A DNA stretch of 64,000 nucleotides from Streptomyces sp. NBC_00358 (GCF_036099295.1 NZ_CP107976.1:6014001-6078000), one strand, 5' to 3'; shown: positions 50,591 to 59,871, numbered from the stretch's first letter. The notes: generated by a model not told the origin, from the sequence alone. Program-made: numbers and translations.

Positions 50591-53350
50591 TCACACCCAC
50601 GTCCGGGGGCGGTAACGGTTGGCACGTTCCACCAGGTCGATCCTCTCCTCGCCGCCCCGAGCGAGCCGGGCCAGCGTCCGGTACGAACGTTCGAGGCCGA
50701 AACGGAGGCCCCGTTCGTCCAACTCGCTGCCGAGCAGCGCAGGTCCGCCGCCGGAGGCCGGAGCGGAACCCTGGCTACCGGAGAGTACCCAGTCCAGCGC
50801 GCAGCCGAGGACCTCCGTCGACAACTGCTCGCGCCGCACCGCGTCCAGACCGAATCCGTCGAGCGCCTCGACCTGCCCGGCGGCCGCCGTCAGATCCGCC
50901 AGGAACGGCGGCGCCGCGGCCTCGGCCGCCGGCCGCTGCCGCAGCCGCGCCCGCACCGCCGCGACCCGGGCCGCCGTGTAGTGGATCGACGACTCCGGCA
51001 CGGATTCCAGGGTGCGTACGGCGCCACGGCGGTCCCCCGCCGCGAGCTGCACCCGGGCCAGCCCGAACGCGGCGCTCACATAGCTGGGGTCGGTCGTCCA
51101 CACCAGACGGTAGTACTCGGCGGCGTTGTCCAGTTGACCGAGCACCTCCGCGCAGACGCCCAGCGCGAGCTTGGGCGCGGGCTCGCCGGGGAAGGCGTCG
51201 TAGATCGCGTCGAAGGACAGTGCCGCGATCTCGTTCTCGCCGGTCGCCAGCGCCGTGACACCGCGGTACCAGACCACCCGCCAGTCGTCCGGGTGCTCCG
51301 CCTCCAGTGCCTCGACGGCCGTGCGCGCGCTGCCCGGTTCACCCATCTCCAGCCGGGCCCGGAGTTCCCGCAGCAGCAGTTCGGGTGAACCGGCCGGCGC
51401 CGCTCGCAGCGCGGCGATCAGCTCCGCGGGCGCGGACGCCATGAGCCCCGCGAGGAAACCGGCGTTCGGGTCGCCCGGGTCCACCCGGGGGACCGGCAGC
51501 GCGAGCGCGGTGGCCGGCGCCTGAACGGGCTTGACCAGGTCGCGGGAGGCGGCACCGGGAGGCAGCGGCCGCGTCCCGTTGGTCCCCGCCGACAGCGGGA
51601 GCGCGCCTTTTCTCCCGCGTACGGGGACCACGCGGGCCCCCAGCCGTGACACGTCCTCGTTCGCCCTCCCGAACAGCTCCGTGTCCGTGACCTTGGTCTC
51701 GGGCCCGAACAGGGTCGACAGGGCGGGCCGCGCACGCCCCGTCTGGACCGAGACCACCTCGCGCAGCACGCCGGTCAGCTGCTCGGACATCTCCTGGGCG
51801 GAGGCGAACCGGCGGGCCGGGTCGGGGTCGGTGGCCCGTACGAGGAGCCGGTAGAAGGACTCGTACTGGCGGAAGACCTCGATGTGGTCCGGGTCGGGCA
51901 GGGAGTCCACGAAGACGTTCGTGTAGCCCTGGAAGTCGAAGGACAGGACGGCGAGCGTACGGGCGACGGTGTACAGGTCGGAGGCGACCGAGGGGCCCAC
52001 CTCGGCCACCTCGGGGGCCTGGTAGCCCACCGTGCCGTAGATGGCCGACTCCTCGTCGTCCATCCTGCGCACCGCGCCCATGTCGATCAGCTTGAGCTGG
52101 TCCTCGGTCTGGATGGCGTTGTCGACCTTGAAGTCGCAGTACAGCAGGTTGCGGCTGTGCAGATGGCCGAGGGCCTCCAGGGCCTCGATGCCGTACGCGC
52201 AGGCCTGCTCCACCGGCAGCGGGTCGCGCTTGCCGTCCGGCGTACGGCGTCCGTTGGCGAGCTCCTTCAGCGACTTGCCGCCCACGTACTCCATGACGAT
52301 GTACCCGTCCAGCGAACCTGTCCGCTGGTCGAGGTGCTCGACGAAGTTGTAGATCCGCACGATGTTGGCGTGCTCGATCTCCGCGAGGAAGCGCCGCTCG
52401 GAGATCGCGGCCGCCATCGCGTCCTGGTCGCCCGTGTCGAGCAGGCCCTTGAGGACCACCCAGCGGTCGGACACCGCGCGGTCGACGGCGAGGTAGACCC
52501 AGCCGAGCCCGCCGTGCGCCAGACAGCCCATCACCTCGTACTGGCCGTGCACGATGTCACCGGTGCGCAGCTTCGGCACGAACGAGTAGGGGTGGCCGCA
52601 CTTCGTGCAGAACCCCTCGGTGCGGCCGGGCCGGTCACCGCGCGCGCGTCCCACCGGGGCACCGCAGTCGGAACGCGAACAGAACCGTTTGCGCTCGGGT
52701 ACCTCCGGGTTCTCCTGGACCATCCCGCGCGGGTCGGGCCGGGGCACGCCCGGGACCTCCACGAGCCCGGCACCGAGCCGGCCCCGCCCGGAGGAGGACG
52801 CCGTCGAACCGGAGCTGCGGACCGACACCGAACGGCCCGTCGAGCTGCCCGACAGCGACAGCGACCGAGACAGCCGGCCCGACACCGAGCGCCGCGACTG
52901 CGAGGAGCGCGACGACGTACGCGAGCTGGCGCGCGAACTTCCGCGCGCACTGCCGCTGTCGGAGCCGCGCGAGCTCCCGCCGCCTCCGGTCGGGCCGGTC
53001 GGCGGCGAACTCACGCCGCCCTCGCCGGCCGCCTGGCCGCTCCCGGACCGGGTCGAGCCCGGCGCGGACCCGACCGGGGCGAGCCCGCACGTGTCGCAGT
53101 ACAGGTCGCCGCCGCCCATGTCCTCGTACGACCCCTCGCAACCGGGCCGTGCGCACGTCCGCCCACTCGCCGGCTGCTCGCCCGCACCCGGCGCGGGCAC
53201 GCTTGCGGAACGGGTGGAACCCGGTCTCTGTTCGACGGGGGCGAGCCCGCACGTGTCGCAGTACAGGTCGCCGCCGCCCATGTCCTCGTACGACCCCTCG
53301 CAACCGGGCCGTGCGCACTTGCGCTGTTCACTCACCGGCTGCTCACTCAC
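50591..53350 (-). CDS. pknG: PknG-like serine/threonine protein kinase with duplicated zinc-binding N-terminus
   Basis: This 919-residue kinase starts at GTG 53350. It carries two identical 27-residue Cys modules (CARPGCEGSYEDMGG then GDLYCDTCGLAP) at ~12-38 and ~66-92. A Ser-rich linker and a rubredoxin-like set (FCSRSDCG, GFCTKCGHP, ~215-250) follow. The kinase domain (~268-530) has VVLKGLLD, LLYCDFKVDN and LKLIDMGAVRR in place of HRD/DFG, as in mycobacterial PknG. The C-terminal ~400 residues hold TPR-like helices (LALGVCAEVLGQLDNAAEYY). PknG controls glutamate/2-oxoglutarate metabolism via FHA partners. Gene order with glnH and glnX supports this. Confidence 0.93.
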   Translation of the reverse strand: MSEQPVSEQRKCARPGCEGSYEDMGGGDLYCDTCGLAPVEQRPGSTRSASVPAPGAGEQPASGRTCARPGCEGSYEDMGGGDLYCDTCGLAPVGSAPGSTRSGSGQAAGEGGVSSPPTGPTGGGGSSRGSDSGSARGSSRASSRTSSRSSQSRRSVSGRLSRSLSLSGSSTGRSVSVRSSGSTASSSGRGRLGAGLVEVPGVPRPDPRGMVQENPEVPERKRFCSRSDCGAPVGRARGDRPGRTEGFCTKCGHPYSFVPKLRTGDIVHGQYEVMGCLAHGGLGWVYLAVDRAVSDRWVVLKGLLDTGDQDAMAAAISERRFLAEIEHANIVRIYNFVEHLDQRTGSLDGYIVMEYVGGKSLKELANGRRTPDGKRDPLPVEQACAYGIEALEALGHLHSRNLLYCDFKVDNAIQTEDQLKLIDMGAVRRMDDEESAIYGTVGYQAPEVAEVGPSVASDLYTVARTLAVLSFDFQGYTNVFVDSLPDPDHIEVFRQYESFYRLLVRATDPDPARRFASAQEMSEQLTGVLREVVSVQTGRARPALSTLFGPETKVTDTELFGRANEDVSRLGARVVPVRGRKGALPLSAGTNGTRPLPPGAASRDLVKPVQAPATALALPVPRVDPGDPNAGFLAGLMASAPAELIAALRAAPAGSPELLLRELRARLEMGEPGSARTAVEALEAEHPDDWRVVWYRGVTALATGENEIAALSFDAIYDAFPGEPAPKLALGVCAEVLGQLDNAAEYYRLVWTTDPSYVSAAFGLARVQLAAGDRRGAVRTLESVPESSIHYTAARVAAVRARLRQRPAAEAAAPPFLADLTAAAGQVEALDGFGLDAVRREQLSTEVLGCALDWVLSGSQGSAPASGGGPALLGSELDERGLRFGLERSYRTLARLARGGEERIDLVERANRYRPRTWV
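53076..53318 (-). repeat. 81-bp perfect direct repeat within pknG
   Basis: Bases 53076-53156 and 53238-53318 are identical over all 81 positions; the spacing of 162 bp keeps frame. Each copy encodes one 27-residue module with four Cys. Identity at silent sites points to recent duplication or ongoing gene conversion. Confidence 0.92.
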
Positions 53351-53369
53351 GCCGCTTCCCCTTCAACGC

Positions 53370-54704
53370 TCACGCGTCGGGCCCCCTCCGGTCCGCACGG
53401 TCATGAGGCCCGCCCTGCTCGGGCACCTGCGGGCTCAGCAGTTCGGCGGCCGCCCGCTGGTAGCGCAGCACCGCCTCCTCCGCCACCCGCAGATCGCAGG
53501 GAGCGCTCCACAGCACGCGCCGGGCCGCGTCGTAGCGTTCCACCAGGAACGGGTCCTCGGCGAAGCCGTGCCGGGTGATCTTCGCCTTGTAGGCGTCCAG
53601 CCGGCCGCGCAGTTCCGCGCGGACCGCCAGTGGCTGGGTGACCGCCGTCAACGACTCGCGGGCGCGCAGGAGTTCGTCCTCCGCCTTCTCCTCCAGCGCC
53701 TCCAGGAGCGGCGAGAGGCGGTGCCACTGCGCGTGCCTGCGGTACTCCGCGGCCGTCGACAACTGCTCGTGCAACGCCGTCGGCGGACCGCTGACGGCCG
53801 GCACCTCGGAGGCTGCGATCTTCGCGAGCACCTCACCGCGGGCACTGCGCGCCTCGGCGAGCGTGCGGTCCGCGCGGCTGAGGACGTCCCGCAGCTTCAC
53901 CAGCCGGGCCTCGGCGTCCTGCCGTACGGTCAGTACCGCGTCGATCTCCCGGCGCACCTCCTCCAGGGCGCGCGCCTCACGGTCGTACGCCGTGGTGTCG
54001 GGCCGGCCGCCGCCCGGCGCCGAACTCCCCTGCGCGGGAACCCAGAAGGCCAGCGGGTCGGAGACGACCCGCTCGCGCAGGGTGGTCAGCGTCCGGGTGA
54101 TGCGCTCCAGGTCGTCGCCCGAGGGGTGCTCGCCGGGGCGCACGCCCACGGAGTGCGCGAGCGCCCGGGTGCGCTGGAGCTCAGCGGCCAGTAAATCTAT
54201 CCGGGCGGGCAGCGCGGACCACACGGCGTCCGCGGTGACGACCATGTCGAGCGAGGCTGCGTACAGCTCGTTCATCCGGTCCACCAGCGCGGCCGGCGAG
54301 AACCGCTCGCTGAGCTTGCCGGTCCCGGCCAGCGTCGGCGCGTTCGCGGTGGCCGTGGTGGAACCGGCGACCGTGATGCTCGAACCGCGCAGCAGCTCGG
54401 TCAGTTCGACCAGATCCTCACGGCTGGACCAGCGTCTGCGGGAACGGATCTCGCGTGCGGAGCGCAGCGCGTCCGAGTACGCGTCGAAGTACGCCCACAG
54501 CAGGGTGATCGACGCGTCCGCGGTCGTCCAGCGCTCCTTGGTGGTGCCGGTGAGTTCGGCGCCTTCCAGGAGTCTGCGGCCCGCGTGGTCCTGCAGCGCG
54601 AGGAGCGAGGTCTCGATGGCCTCGTGCTCCGCGCCGAAGCGCGCCAGCGCACGGTCCGCCTCGTCCCGGTCCATCACCGGCCCGGGGGGTCCCGTGACGC
54701 CCAT
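53370..54704 (-). CDS. Coiled-coil protein of PknG operon, contains TTA codon
   Basis: This 444-residue protein is almost all helical: DEADRALARFGAEHEAIETS, EVRREIDAVLTVRQDAEARL, VKLRDVLSRADRTLAEARSA, LSPLLEALEEKAEDELLRAR. There is no signal peptide or membrane part. It lies between glnH (78 bp) and pknG (19 bp). I know of no characterised homologue; it may be a scaffold or target of PknG. Leu in ARIDLLAAEL is encoded by TTA (bases 54192-54194), so its translation, and perhaps that of pknG downstream by coupling, should depend on the bldA tRNA. Confidence 0.82.
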   Translation of the reverse strand: MGVTGPPGPVMDRDEADRALARFGAEHEAIETSLLALQDHAGRRLLEGAELTGTTKERWTTADASITLLWAYFDAYSDALRSAREIRSRRRWSSREDLVELTELLRGSSITVAGSTTATANAPTLAGTGKLSERFSPAALVDRMNELYAASLDMVVTADAVWSALPARIDLLAAELQRTRALAHSVGVRPGEHPSGDDLERITRTLTTLRERVVSDPLAFWVPAQGSSAPGGGRPDTTAYDREARALEEVRREIDAVLTVRQDAEARLVKLRDVLSRADRTLAEARSARGEVLAKIAASEVPAVSGPPTALHEQLSTAAEYRRHAQWHRLSPLLEALEEKAEDELLRARESLTAVTQPLAVRAELRGRLDAYKAKITRHGFAEDPFLVERYDAARRVLWSAPCDLRVAEEAVLRYQRAAAELLSPQVPEQGGPHDRADRRGPDA

Positions 54705-54782
54705 CGATCACCTCTCGTTCTCGTGCGTTCCCCGCGCGCTCGGTGTGTGCGCCCGGCCAACTCTCCAGTGGTATCAGGTCGG

Positions 54783-55799
54783 TCACTTGTACTGGGCGAC
54801 GGGCAGGTTCTCCGAGGGGGAGTTCGCCCCGAGGGTCGCGGCGAGCCACCGGTCGTACGACTGCCGCCAGCCGTCCTTGCGGTAGTCCGCGAGGATCCGG
54901 TTGACCCGGCGTACCAGATCGTCGGAGCCCAGTTTCATCGCCACGCCGTAGAACTCGGTCGTGAAGATGCCGCCCTTGAGCTCGACGGTGGGGTCCTGTG
55001 CGGCCTGGCTCGCGGCGAGCGCGCCGTCGGTCACCACCGCGTCGACCTCGCCGAGTTGGAGGCGCACCAGACAGTCGAGCTGGTTGGGCACGGGCGGAGC
55101 GATGACGGCGGAGGGGGCGAGCGTGCCGGCTTTCCGGTCGGCCGTGAGCCGGTCGTACGCGGTGGAGGTCTTCGCGGAGCAGATCTTCTTCTTGGCGAGG
55201 GTCTTGTCGTACCCCGTGATGTCGGACTTCGTCGGGGCCAGCACCTGCTGGCCGGTCTTGAAGTAGGGCGCCGAGAACGCGACTTGCTTGAGACGCTCAC
55301 AGGTGATCGTCATGGTGCGCACCACCATGTCGACCTTGCCGCTCTGGATCGCAGGGATGCGCTGGCTGGTCGGTATGGCCCGGAACTGGACGGCGTTCGC
55401 GTCGCCCAGGATGTCCTTGGCGATCGCGTGGACCAGGTCGATGTCGAAGCCCTCCAGGTCGCCGCCGGCCTCCGGGTTGTTCGGGTCGCGGTAGCCCCAG
55501 TGGTAGCTGTTCTGGTCGACACCGACGATCAGCCGCCGGTCCTTGCGGTTCTTGATGGCGTCGATCGTCGTCCCGTCCGCGCCCGACGGGGCGAGGCTCA
55601 GGTTCTGCGGGTCGGTGCACTGGGCGGCCCTGGCCTGGGTGCCCCGGGCCAGGCCCTGCCCGCCGAGGTCCGTGCCGCCGGTGCCGCGCGCGGAGTCCGG
55701 CAGCAGCAGCGCGAGGACCAGGGCCGTCGCGCAGGCGACGGCCATCGCGCCCACGCCGCCCCAGCCCCTCAGGCTGCCCCTCAGACGTCGTGCGATCAT
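54783..55799 (-). CDS. glnH: Glutamate-type ABC substrate-binding protein (GlnH-like) of PknG pathway
   Basis: This 338-residue exported protein starts at ATG 55799 behind GAGAGGGGGAG. The N-terminal hydrophobic segment (GAMAVACATALVLALLLPDS) resembles a signal anchor: Cys23 lies inside the hydrophobic run, so a lipobox is doubtful, unlike mycobacterial GlnH. The solute-binding domain (SBP_bac_3) covers ~65-335: LIVGVDQNSYHWGYRDPN, GDLEGFDIDLVHAIAKDILG, MTITCERLKQVAFSAPYF, LGEVDAVVTDGALAASQA. No permease or ATPase genes are near. In mycobacteria GlnH binds Asp/Glu and signals through GlnX to PknG. The same order holds here. Confidence 0.9.
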   Translation of the reverse strand: MIARRLRGSLRGWGGVGAMAVACATALVLALLLPDSARGTGGTDLGGQGLARGTQARAAQCTDPQNLSLAPSGADGTTIDAIKNRKDRRLIVGVDQNSYHWGYRDPNNPEAGGDLEGFDIDLVHAIAKDILGDANAVQFRAIPTSQRIPAIQSGKVDMVVRTMTITCERLKQVAFSAPYFKTGQQVLAPTKSDITGYDKTLAKKKICSAKTSTAYDRLTADRKAGTLAPSAVIAPPVPNQLDCLVRLQLGEVDAVVTDGALAASQAAQDPTVELKGGIFTTEFYGVAMKLGSDDLVRRVNRILADYRKDGWRQSYDRWLAATLGANSPSENLPVAQYK

Positions 55800-55813
55800 C
55801 GCCGCTCCCCCTC

Positions 55814-57307
55814 TCACCGGTACTCCGACAGCCTGCGGCCGACGCCGAACACCGCGCCCGCCGCGGCCAGTACCGCGAGGACCGCGGCGCCGAGCGGGAG
55901 GCCCGTCATGGCGCCCAGGCCGTCGCTCGCCGCCTGCTGGAACTCGCTCTCCTCGTGCGTCAGCGCGTACTTCAGGTTCTTGTCGACGCCGTCGAAGCAG
56001 TCGCCCGTGGGCTTCTTGTCGGTGGAGCCGATGACCCGGTCCAGCGCGAGCTGGTACTTGCCGTCGTTGTCCGCCGTACGGGCTTCCCGGTGACGCTGCT
56101 TCCACACCTTCATGTTGGCGGTCGCGGCCTGGACGGGCTTCTCGCCCGCCGGGTCGTCGGCGAGGTCCGCCGCCACCGCGAGACCCTTCGTGAGCGCCTT
56201 CATGTCCTGGTCGAAGTTGTAGTCGTACAGGTCCACGGTGGTCTTGCCGTCGGCCAGGGTCTTCGTCTCGGCGCCGCGGCTGACCAGGGTGAGGTTCTCG
56301 TTGCCGCGGGCCTTCAGGGAGGCGATCTGGGCCCTGTGCAGCACGTTCAGGGAGCGGACCCCGTGGTCGTAGGACTCGTTCAGCCCGGACCGGGCGACCG
56401 TGTGCCCGACGGTGAGCCACAGCAGCACGACCAGGGAGGCCGCGCTGGCGGCGGCCATGCCCTGGTTCAACACCCGGTTCGTACGGCGGTAGTTGCGCCG
56501 CTGGGCCCAGGCGAGGGCGCCGAGCGCGACGAGACCGAGGACGATCGCGGCCCACGGATAGGGCTTCGCGTCGGCGTAGTCGGCGTTCAGCCGCTGGTTC
56601 TCCCGGTTGTAGAGCTGCTCGGCCCTGGGGAGCATGTCGTGCTGCATCTTGTCGTTCGCGTACCGCAGATACGCGCCGCCCAGCGGATAGCCCTGCCGGT
56701 TGTTGGCGCGGGCCCGCTCGATCAAACCCTTGTACTCGGGGAGCAGTTCGTTGAGCTGGGAGATGGTCCGGGCCGAAGGGGAGCCCGGCTCGGAGCTGTT
56801 GGCCGCGGTGATGAGCTTCGCGGCGGCCGTCCTGATGTCCTCCTCGTAGCGGTCGCGGGAGGCCTTCGTCTCCTCGCCGCCCGCGAGGAAGCCGCTGGAG
56901 GCGGCGGTGTTGGCGTCGGCGAGGGAGCGGTAGATGTCCGCCGCGCTCGCGCTCAGCGGCTGGCTGCTGTGCAGCACGTTGCCGGCGGCGGCCGAACGTT
57001 CCGTCATCTGCCAGGCGGTGACCGCGCCGAACGCGACGACCAGCAGGGCGAGGACGGCGCCGATGATCCGCAGCCGCCCCGGTTCCGTCGTCGCCGCCGC
57101 ACGCAGCCGGTCCACACCCTCCGCCCACGCCGTACGGCGCGGTGGGGCGCCGGGCGCCGGGGGGACGTTCCGCGGGGCGCCGGACCCGGTCAGGGGCACG
57201 GGGGGTCCGCCGGGCGGCCCGGGAGGCCCGGACTGCGCCGGTACGGACGGCATCGTGGGCGCGCCACGCCCCGGTGGCGCCGCGCTGCCCTTCGGCGGCT
57301 GTGTCAC
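55814..57307 (-). CDS. glnX: GlnX-like transmembrane sensor protein
   Basis: This 497-residue membrane protein starts at GTG 57307. Cytoplasmic Pro/Gly-rich N-terminus (~75 residues), TM1 IIGAVLALLVVAFGAVTAW, extracellular helical domain 1 (~105-225), TM2 WAAIVLGLVALGALAW, a short basic loop, TM3 AASLVVLLWLTVGHTVA, extracellular domain 2 (~290-450), TM4 LGAAVLAVLAAAGAVFGVG and a short tail. This four-TM, two-sensor-domain layout is that of GlnX, which relays GlnH-bound amino acid to PknG. It is 14 bp upstream of glnH, the first gene of the array. Confidence 0.87.
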   Translation of the reverse strand: MTQPPKGSAAPPGRGAPTMPSVPAQSGPPGPPGGPPVPLTGSGAPRNVPPAPGAPPRRTAWAEGVDRLRAAATTEPGRLRIIGAVLALLVVAFGAVTAWQMTERSAAAGNVLHSSQPLSASAADIYRSLADANTAASSGFLAGGEETKASRDRYEEDIRTAAAKLITAANSSEPGSPSARTISQLNELLPEYKGLIERARANNRQGYPLGGAYLRYANDKMQHDMLPRAEQLYNRENQRLNADYADAKPYPWAAIVLGLVALGALAWAQRRNYRRTNRVLNQGMAAASAASLVVLLWLTVGHTVARSGLNESYDHGVRSLNVLHRAQIASLKARGNENLTLVSRGAETKTLADGKTTVDLYDYNFDQDMKALTKGLAVAADLADDPAGEKPVQAATANMKVWKQRHREARTADNDGKYQLALDRVIGSTDKKPTGDCFDGVDKNLKYALTHEESEFQQAASDGLGAMTGLPLGAAVLAVLAAAGAVFGVGRRLSEYR

Positions 57308-57593
57308 TTTTGACCTCCCCCATGGTCATCCGATCGGTCATGCTCGCCGCGGACGCGGATGCGTGGCCGCCCGGCGTACGTGCACGGCGGCAAGTATCGC
57401 CGCCGGGACCGGCATCCGCACAGGCCTTGCCTGGATCTTGTTCGGATCACGGCGCAGCACGATTCCCCCGCGCCACCCCCCTTCCCATGAACACGTGTTC
57501 CGGTTCTGTTTGGTTCCCGCCCCTTCGCGCCAGGTCATGGCGGTACGGGAGCAGTCGTCCACCCGGACCGGCGCCCCCGCCCCGCGGGTCTCC

Positions 57594-58607
57594 TCAGCCC
57601 CGTTCGTAGAAGGCCCGCACCCTCGCGTGGACCTCGTCCTGGGCCCGTACCCGGTCCAGGCCCAGGAGCGCCGCCCCCAGCACCGGCGGGGCCGTGACCA
57701 CCTGGGGGACCGCCTTGGGCGCGCGGGCGGCCAGGAGTTCGCGGATGCGGTCGTCGAGCTGGGGATGGCGGGCGGCGAGAATGCTGCCGCCGAGCAGGAC
57801 CGGGGTCTCCTCGCCGAGCAGACCGAGGCGGGTCAGGGCCACCGTGGACATCGCGACCACCTCCTCGGCCAGCCGGTCGACGAGTCCCCGGGCCACCGGA
57901 TCGCCGTCCACCGCCGTGGCGAACAGCACCGGCGTCAGCTCGTGCCGCCGCGCGTTGCCGATGTGTTCCAGGTGCAGCGCCTCGATGAGCGCGTACATGG
58001 AGTCCAGGCCGAAGTGCGCGGGCAGGGTGCGGGCCAGCGCGGTCGGTCCGCCGCGACCGTCCTCGGCCCGTGCCGCGTGCCACAGGGCCTCCTCCGCCAG
58101 GCCCCAGCCGCCGCCCCAGTCACCGGAGATGCGGCCGATGGCGGGGAAACGGGCGGTGCGGCCGTCGGGCCGCATGCCGACGCAGTTGATGCCGGCCCCG
58201 CAGACCACGGCGACACCGCGCGGCTCGGCGATCCCGGCCCGCAGGATCGCGAAGGTGTCGTTGCGCACCTCCACCCCCGCGCCCCAGGCGCGCGCCTGCA
58301 GCGCGGCCGCCAGCCGCTCCTCCTCCACCGGCAGATCGGCGTTGGCGAGACAGGCGGAGACATGGTCGACCGAGGTGACGCCCGCCTCGGCGAAGGCGCG
58401 CCGCACGGCGTCGGCGACCGCGTCCACCGCCGTCTCGACGCCGACCGCCGGGGGCCGGAACCCGCCCCCGCGCGCGGTGCCGGTCACCCGGCCGTCCGCG
58501 GCCACCACGGCGACGTCGGTCTTGCTGTTCCCCGCGTCGATGGCCAGTACGAGGCCCGCGGGGCGGAGTCCGGCGGCCGTCCCGGCGCCGGGTTCCGTTG
58601 ACGTCAT
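57594..58607 (-). CDS. csnK: Sugar kinase CsnK (BadF/N-acetylglucosamine kinase type)
   Basis: This 337-residue ASKHA-fold kinase is started at ATG 58607 in an ATGA overlap with csnH. N-terminal phosphate loop LVLAIDAGNSKTDVAVVAAD; middle GVAVVCGAGINCVGMRPDG; ISGDWGGGWGLAEEALW; C-terminal ETPVLLGGSILAARHP. It resembles N-acetylglucosamine/glucosamine kinases and in S. coelicolor the csn kinase serves chitosan-derived sugars. It ends the csnR-K operon; 286 bp separate it from glnX, with no gene seen between. Confidence 0.88.
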   Translation of the reverse strand: MTSTEPGAGTAAGLRPAGLVLAIDAGNSKTDVAVVAADGRVTGTARGGGFRPPAVGVETAVDAVADAVRRAFAEAGVTSVDHVSACLANADLPVEEERLAAALQARAWGAGVEVRNDTFAILRAGIAEPRGVAVVCGAGINCVGMRPDGRTARFPAIGRISGDWGGGWGLAEEALWHAARAEDGRGGPTALARTLPAHFGLDSMYALIEALHLEHIGNARRHELTPVLFATAVDGDPVARGLVDRLAEEVVAMSTVALTRLGLLGEETPVLLGGSILAARHPQLDDRIRELLAARAPKAVPQVVTAPPVLGAALLGLDRVRAQDEVHARVRAFYERG

Positions 58608-59869
58608 ACCCACGCGAGGTGCTCCCGGTTGTGCGCGATCAGCTGGTCGGTCAAGGTGTCGGCGTAGGTGTACTGCCCGACGAGGGGGTGCGCGAGCAGT
58701 GCCCGGAAGACCCGGTCGCGGCCTCCGCGCAGGGCGGCGTCCAGGGCGAGGTCCTCGTACGCGGTCACGTTCGCCATGAGGCCCGCGTACAGCGGGTCCA
58801 CGGCCGGCACCGGCAGCGGTACGGGCCCCTTGGCGCCGACCGCGGCCTGCACCTCGATCACCGCGTCGTCCGGCAGGAACGGCAGGGTTCCGCGGTTGTA
58901 CGTGTTCACCACCTGGTAAGGGCTGCCGCCCCCGCCGAGCAGCGCGGCGGCGAGGTCGACGGCCGCCTCCGAGTAGTACGCGCCGCCCCGCTTCGCCAGC
59001 AGTTCCGGCTTCTCGTCGAGCGCCGGGTCGCCGTACATCGTCAGCAACTGCCGTTCCATCTCGGCGACTTCGGCGGCACGAGAGGGCTTGGTGCGCAGCT
59101 CCCGGACGACCTCGTCGTGTGCGTAGAAGTAGCGCAGGTAGTACGAGGGGACCACGCCGAGGCTCTCGACCAGGGCGCGCGGCAGACGCAGGTCCTCGGC
59201 GACGGCGGCGCCGTGCTCGGCGAGCAGCCCGGGCAGCACGTTCTCGCCGTGGGGACCGCCCAGGCGCACACCTGTCTCCCAGGTGAGGTGGTTGAGGCCC
59301 ACATGGTCGAGATGCACCTCGGCGGGGGAGACCCCGAGCAGTCCGGCGAACTTCCGCTGGAAGCCGATCGCCACGTTGCACAGGCCGACCGTCCTGTGGC
59401 CCGCCTGGAGAAGGGCGCGCGTCACGATCCCCACCGGGTTGGTGAAGTCGATGATCCACGCGTCCGGGTTGGCGCGGCGGACCCGCTCGGCGATGTCCAG
59501 CACCACCGGAACCGTGCGCAGCGCCTTGGCCAGACCGCCGGCGCCCGTCGTCTCCTGCCCGACGCAGCCGCACTCCAGCGGCCAGGTCTCGTCCTGTTCG
59601 CGGGCCGCCTGACCGCCGACGCGAAGCTGGAGCAGCACCGCGTCGGCGCCCTCGACCCCCGCGTCCAGGTCGGACGTCGTGACGATCCGGCCCGGGTGGC
59701 CCTGCCTGGCGAAGATCCTGCGGGCCAGGCCCCCCACCAGCTCCAGGCGGTCCGCCGCCGGGTCGACGAGGACCAGTTCCTCGACCGGCAGGGTGTCCCT
59801 GAGCCGTGCGAATCCGTCGATGAGTTCGGGGGTGTAGGTCGACCCTCCGCCGACCACGGTGAGCTTCAT
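58604..59869 (-). CDS. csnH: GH4-family glycosidase CsnH (6-phospho-beta-glucosidase-like)
   Basis: This 421-residue enzyme starts MKLTVVGGGSTYTPELIDGF at ATG 59869, with the NAD-binding GGGS motif at ~7-11. Other GH4 landmarks are VLLQLRVGGQAAREQDETWP, GQETTGAGGLAKALRTVPVV, WIIDFTNPVGIVTRALL, VGLCNVAIGFQRKF and the Asn/His metal region VGLNHLTW. GH4 enzymes use NAD and a divalent metal to open glycosidic bonds. In this operon it should cleave imported (possibly phosphorylated) glucosamine oligosaccharides. Confidence 0.9.
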   Translation of the reverse strand: MKLTVVGGGSTYTPELIDGFARLRDTLPVEELVLVDPAADRLELVGGLARRIFARQGHPGRIVTTSDLDAGVEGADAVLLQLRVGGQAAREQDETWPLECGCVGQETTGAGGLAKALRTVPVVLDIAERVRRANPDAWIIDFTNPVGIVTRALLQAGHRTVGLCNVAIGFQRKFAGLLGVSPAEVHLDHVGLNHLTWETGVRLGGPHGENVLPGLLAEHGAAVAEDLRLPRALVESLGVVPSYYLRYFYAHDEVVRELRTKPSRAAEVAEMERQLLTMYGDPALDEKPELLAKRGGAYYSEAAVDLAAALLGGGGSPYQVVNTYNRGTLPFLPDDAVIEVQAAVGAKGPVPLPVPAVDPLYAGLMANVTAYEDLALDAALRGGRDRVFRALLAHPLVGQYTYADTLTDQLIAHNREHLAWV

Positions 59870-59871
59870 GG

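Noticed and set aside
54783..55799. GlnH as part of an amino-acid importer
   Set aside because: No permease or ATPase gene is adjacent. The glnX/pknG context fits a sensing role better.
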